64,000 nt of DNA. Source: Thermodesulfobacteriota bacterium (GTDB lineage: Bacteria; Desulfobacterota; BSN033; UBA1163). The notes below the pieces were generated by a model that ran no database searches, was not told the origin of the DNA, and was given only the letters and a program-made list of their open reading frames with translations. The stretch is taken from contig JAOAHX010000007.1 of NCBI GenBank assembly GCA_026415035.1, positions 30,738-94,737 of the forward strand. Direction: 5' to 3'. Both the position numbers and the translations under genes were made by a program. Position 1 is the first letter of the stretch, and each line of letters starts with the position of its first letter. This document shows, one piece after another, positions 62,259 through 64,000 of the stretch.

Positions 62259-64000
62259 ATGAAATTAAGTGAATTTCAATACGATTCGTTCAATCGCATC
62301 TATCTTCCAGATCGTTCTTCAAATCTCCCCAGCGAGGGGAAAAAGGAAGAGTCTCCTCAAGAAAAGATCGGAAAAAAGCAACCTACAAGTCATGATCCCC
62401 TCGATACAAATAATGAGACGTCCCTATTATTTGACGAACGAATCTATCTTATTGATGCAATAAAAGAATTATTGCCTTCCGGTGGAAAAGCGCTTGAGTT
62501 AGGGGCGAGCTCAGTGGGAATCAATCAAATTCTCTCAGGCTATTATGGGCAGATAGATGCCGTTGAAATAGATTTAGATCGAGCCAAAAATCTTAGCTTG
62601 CAAACGGAGAAAATGGGAAACATCAGAGTATTTGTTGGAGACATTTTCGATTTGGAATATCCCCATGAAGATTATCATTTGGTGATTTTATTAGGCGTAT
62701 TGAACCACCTTTTAAGTGATGGGGATGAAAATATTAAAGTCTCTCTATCCTCCTTTTTCAATAATATTTATCTCAGCCTAAAAAACGAAGGGATAATGTT
62801 AATTGCTTTAGACAATCCCTATGGCATGAAATTCCCCATTAACGGCCTCCAAGATCATCGACAAAAAATATTTTTAGACTGCAAAGGGTCTTCAGAAGAG
62901 GCTCCTTTGATATTTAGCCGAGATGGATTGGAGGCGGTCTTAAAATTAGCAGGGTTTAAAAATACTCAATATTACCATCTATTTCCAAATTGGAAAGCCC
63001 CAAAATTAATTATAAGAGAAGATGATGAATTTTATGGATTAAAACCAACAGGACTTTTAAGGGGTAATTTTGAAAATTACCCAATGGACAAGAGGCCGTA
63101 TGATTATCCCGATGCGCTTAGAATGGAATCAGCCATTAAAACTCGGCTCCTATTTCAATTGTCGAATTCTTTTCTAATCCTTTGCTCAAAAAATGAGCAG
63201 AAAAATTTGAGAACAAGGTATATGATTAGGAAATATTGGGATTATGCCAAAAATAATCCCGCGCTGCACCATGTTATCGACGTCGTAAAAAAACCAGACG
63301 CAGAGGCGCAAGTAGAAAGAAAATTTCTGTATCATTCGAAGACGGAGATGACCTTAAAAAAATTAAATATCAAAATGATTTCGTCAAAATGGATCAAGGG
63401 AGAATCCCTATTGAACGAAGCCTATCTTTCCATCCTCCGGAATGATTCCCTGCAATCCTTTCGCAATTTGCTAAGAGAACTATTGAACAATTTGATCATC
63501 AATTATGGGACTGGAAAAAAAGATCGAGAGGGATATCCTGAGGTAGATGGGGAGGCATTTGATTACACTTTTTGGAATATCAAAAGGGATGAGCACGGCC
63601 TTTGGCATTTTATCGATCCCAAGTGGACTTACTTGGAACCATTGCCAGCAGATTACATTTTATATAGGTCAATTATTGGTATTTATAACGAGATCAAGCC
63701 ACTTATCGCCTATAAAGATCACCAAACGTATCTATTAGATACACTAAAAGATATATTTCCAGAGTTTAATATGGATCGCCTCATGAATCATTTTCAAAGG
63801 GAACAAGAGAAAGAGGAGGAGTTAAAGAATAGTGTTTCTCATTGGTCGGAAGAAGAAACGAGCCACCTAAAGAGTGAGCCCGCGAGGAGTCAAATCGAAG
63901 TTATCTCAAATTCAGAGAGGGCGAAATCGGGACAAGTCAATTATCAAAGAAACACTAATTCTTTTTTGGCACCTGAGTCTTATCAGAAGCAGGCCTTTTT
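62259..64000 (+). CDS. SAM methyltransferase joined to a kinase-like domain (3' end outside window)
   Basis: An open frame of about 580 codons runs off the window. Residues 60-240 form a class I methyltransferase: motif I ALELGASSVGINQI, acidic motif II AVEIDLDRAK, and VGDIFDL before LVILLGVLNHLL. Residues 330-475 look like a small kinase fold: FDYTFWNIKRDEHGLWHFID has an Asp and Asn spaced as in a catalytic loop, then an Asp (FIDPKW) in the metal-binding position. The arrangement recalls WbdD-type methyltransferase-kinases that cap O-antigen chains. AAAGGA precedes the ATG at 62259; an in-frame ATG at 62190 is an alternative. The last visible 70 residues are a polar linker. Confidence 0.72.
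   Translation, partial: MKLSEFQYDSFNRIYLPDRSSNLPSEGKKEESPQEKIGKKQPTSHDPLDTNNETSLLFDERIYLIDAIKELLPSGGKALELGASSVGINQILSGYYGQIDAVEIDLDRAKNLSLQTEKMGNIRVFVGDIFDLEYPHEDYHLVILLGVLNHLLSDGDENIKVSLSSFFNNIYLSLKNEGIMLIALDNPYGMKFPINGLQDHRQKIFLDCKGSSEEAPLIFSRDGLEAVLKLAGFKNTQYYHLFPNWKAPKLIIREDDEFYGLKPTGLLRGNFENYPMDKRPYDYPDALRMESAIKTRLLFQLSNSFLILCSKNEQKNLRTRYMIRKYWDYAKNNPALHHVIDVVKKPDAEAQVERKFLYHSKTEMTLKKLNIKMISSKWIKGESLLNEAYLSILRNDSLQSFRNLLRELLNNLIINYGTGKKDREGYPEVDGEAFDYTFWNIKRDEHGLWHFIDPKWTYLEPLPADYILYRSIIGIYNEIKPLIAYKDHQTYLLDTLKDIFPEFNMDRLMNHFQREQEKEEELKNSVSHWSEEETSHLKSEPARSQIEVISNSERAKSGQVNYQRNTNSFLAPESYQKQAF

Overview
The window looks like a chromosomal segment of a Gram-negative, flagellated, probably anaerobic bacterium. 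Outer-membrane flagellar parts (FlgH, FlgI, FlgA), three-subunit GlpABC, TRAP and Liv transporters, sigma-54 flagellar promoters, a CsrA/FliW pair and long GAF/PAS kinases together fit the Desulfobacterota (former Deltaproteobacteria) or a neighbouring phylum. This placement is inference; no rRNA or other marker gene is present. Most of the window is GC-rich with dense, overlapping operons. From about 58.8 kb onward it is visibly more AT-rich.

Layout. 1-3.5 kb (minus): glpABC, anaerobic glycerol-3-phosphate dehydrogenase, with glpC cut by the window edge. 3.6-10.5 kb: a PAS histidine kinase, a hotdog thioesterase, a bifunctional-nuclease-family protein, then an excisionase-type HTH gene translationally coupled to a 1430-residue hybrid kinase. 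10.5-18.4 kb: a Liv-type ABC transporter (livKHMGF) running straight into hutU and hutH. 18.4-22.2 kb (minus): TRAP transporter dctP-dctQ-dctM and a methyltransferase. 22.3-26.3 kb: hisC-like aminotransferase, hutI, glutamate formimidoyltransferase and cyclodeaminase. With hutUH these give a complete route from histidine to glutamate plus methenyl-tetrahydrofolate. 26.4-32.8 kb: HU, tRNA-Gly, an M24 peptidase, a class V aminotransferase-serA-purA operon, tRNA-Lys and tRNA-Glu.

32.9-58.7 kb is a large flagellar and chemotaxis cluster: fliK-flgD-flgE; fliL-M-N-O-P-Q-R-flhB-flhA-flhF-flhG-fliA-cheY-two accessory genes-second fliK-like gene-flhB C-terminal paralogue; flgF-G-A-H-I-J-N-K-L-csrA-fliW; and, on the minus strand, flgM with a small unknown gene. 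Near-consensus sigma-54 (-24/-12) elements precede fliK, fliL and flgF, and a perfect sigma-28 element precedes the flgM operon. This suggests the usual cascade: sigma-54 for hook-basal body genes, then FliA/FlgM for late genes.

58.8-64 kb is the least ordinary part. An AT-rich unit begins with a sigma-54 element. It encodes a 1032-residue protein (duplicated N-terminal motif, nucleotidyltransferase-like domain, degenerate protein-kinase-like domain, TPRs). It is followed by a methyltransferase joined to a kinase-like domain that runs off the window. I read this as a candidate flagellin or surface-glycan modification island; it is the best candidate here for an undescribed system.
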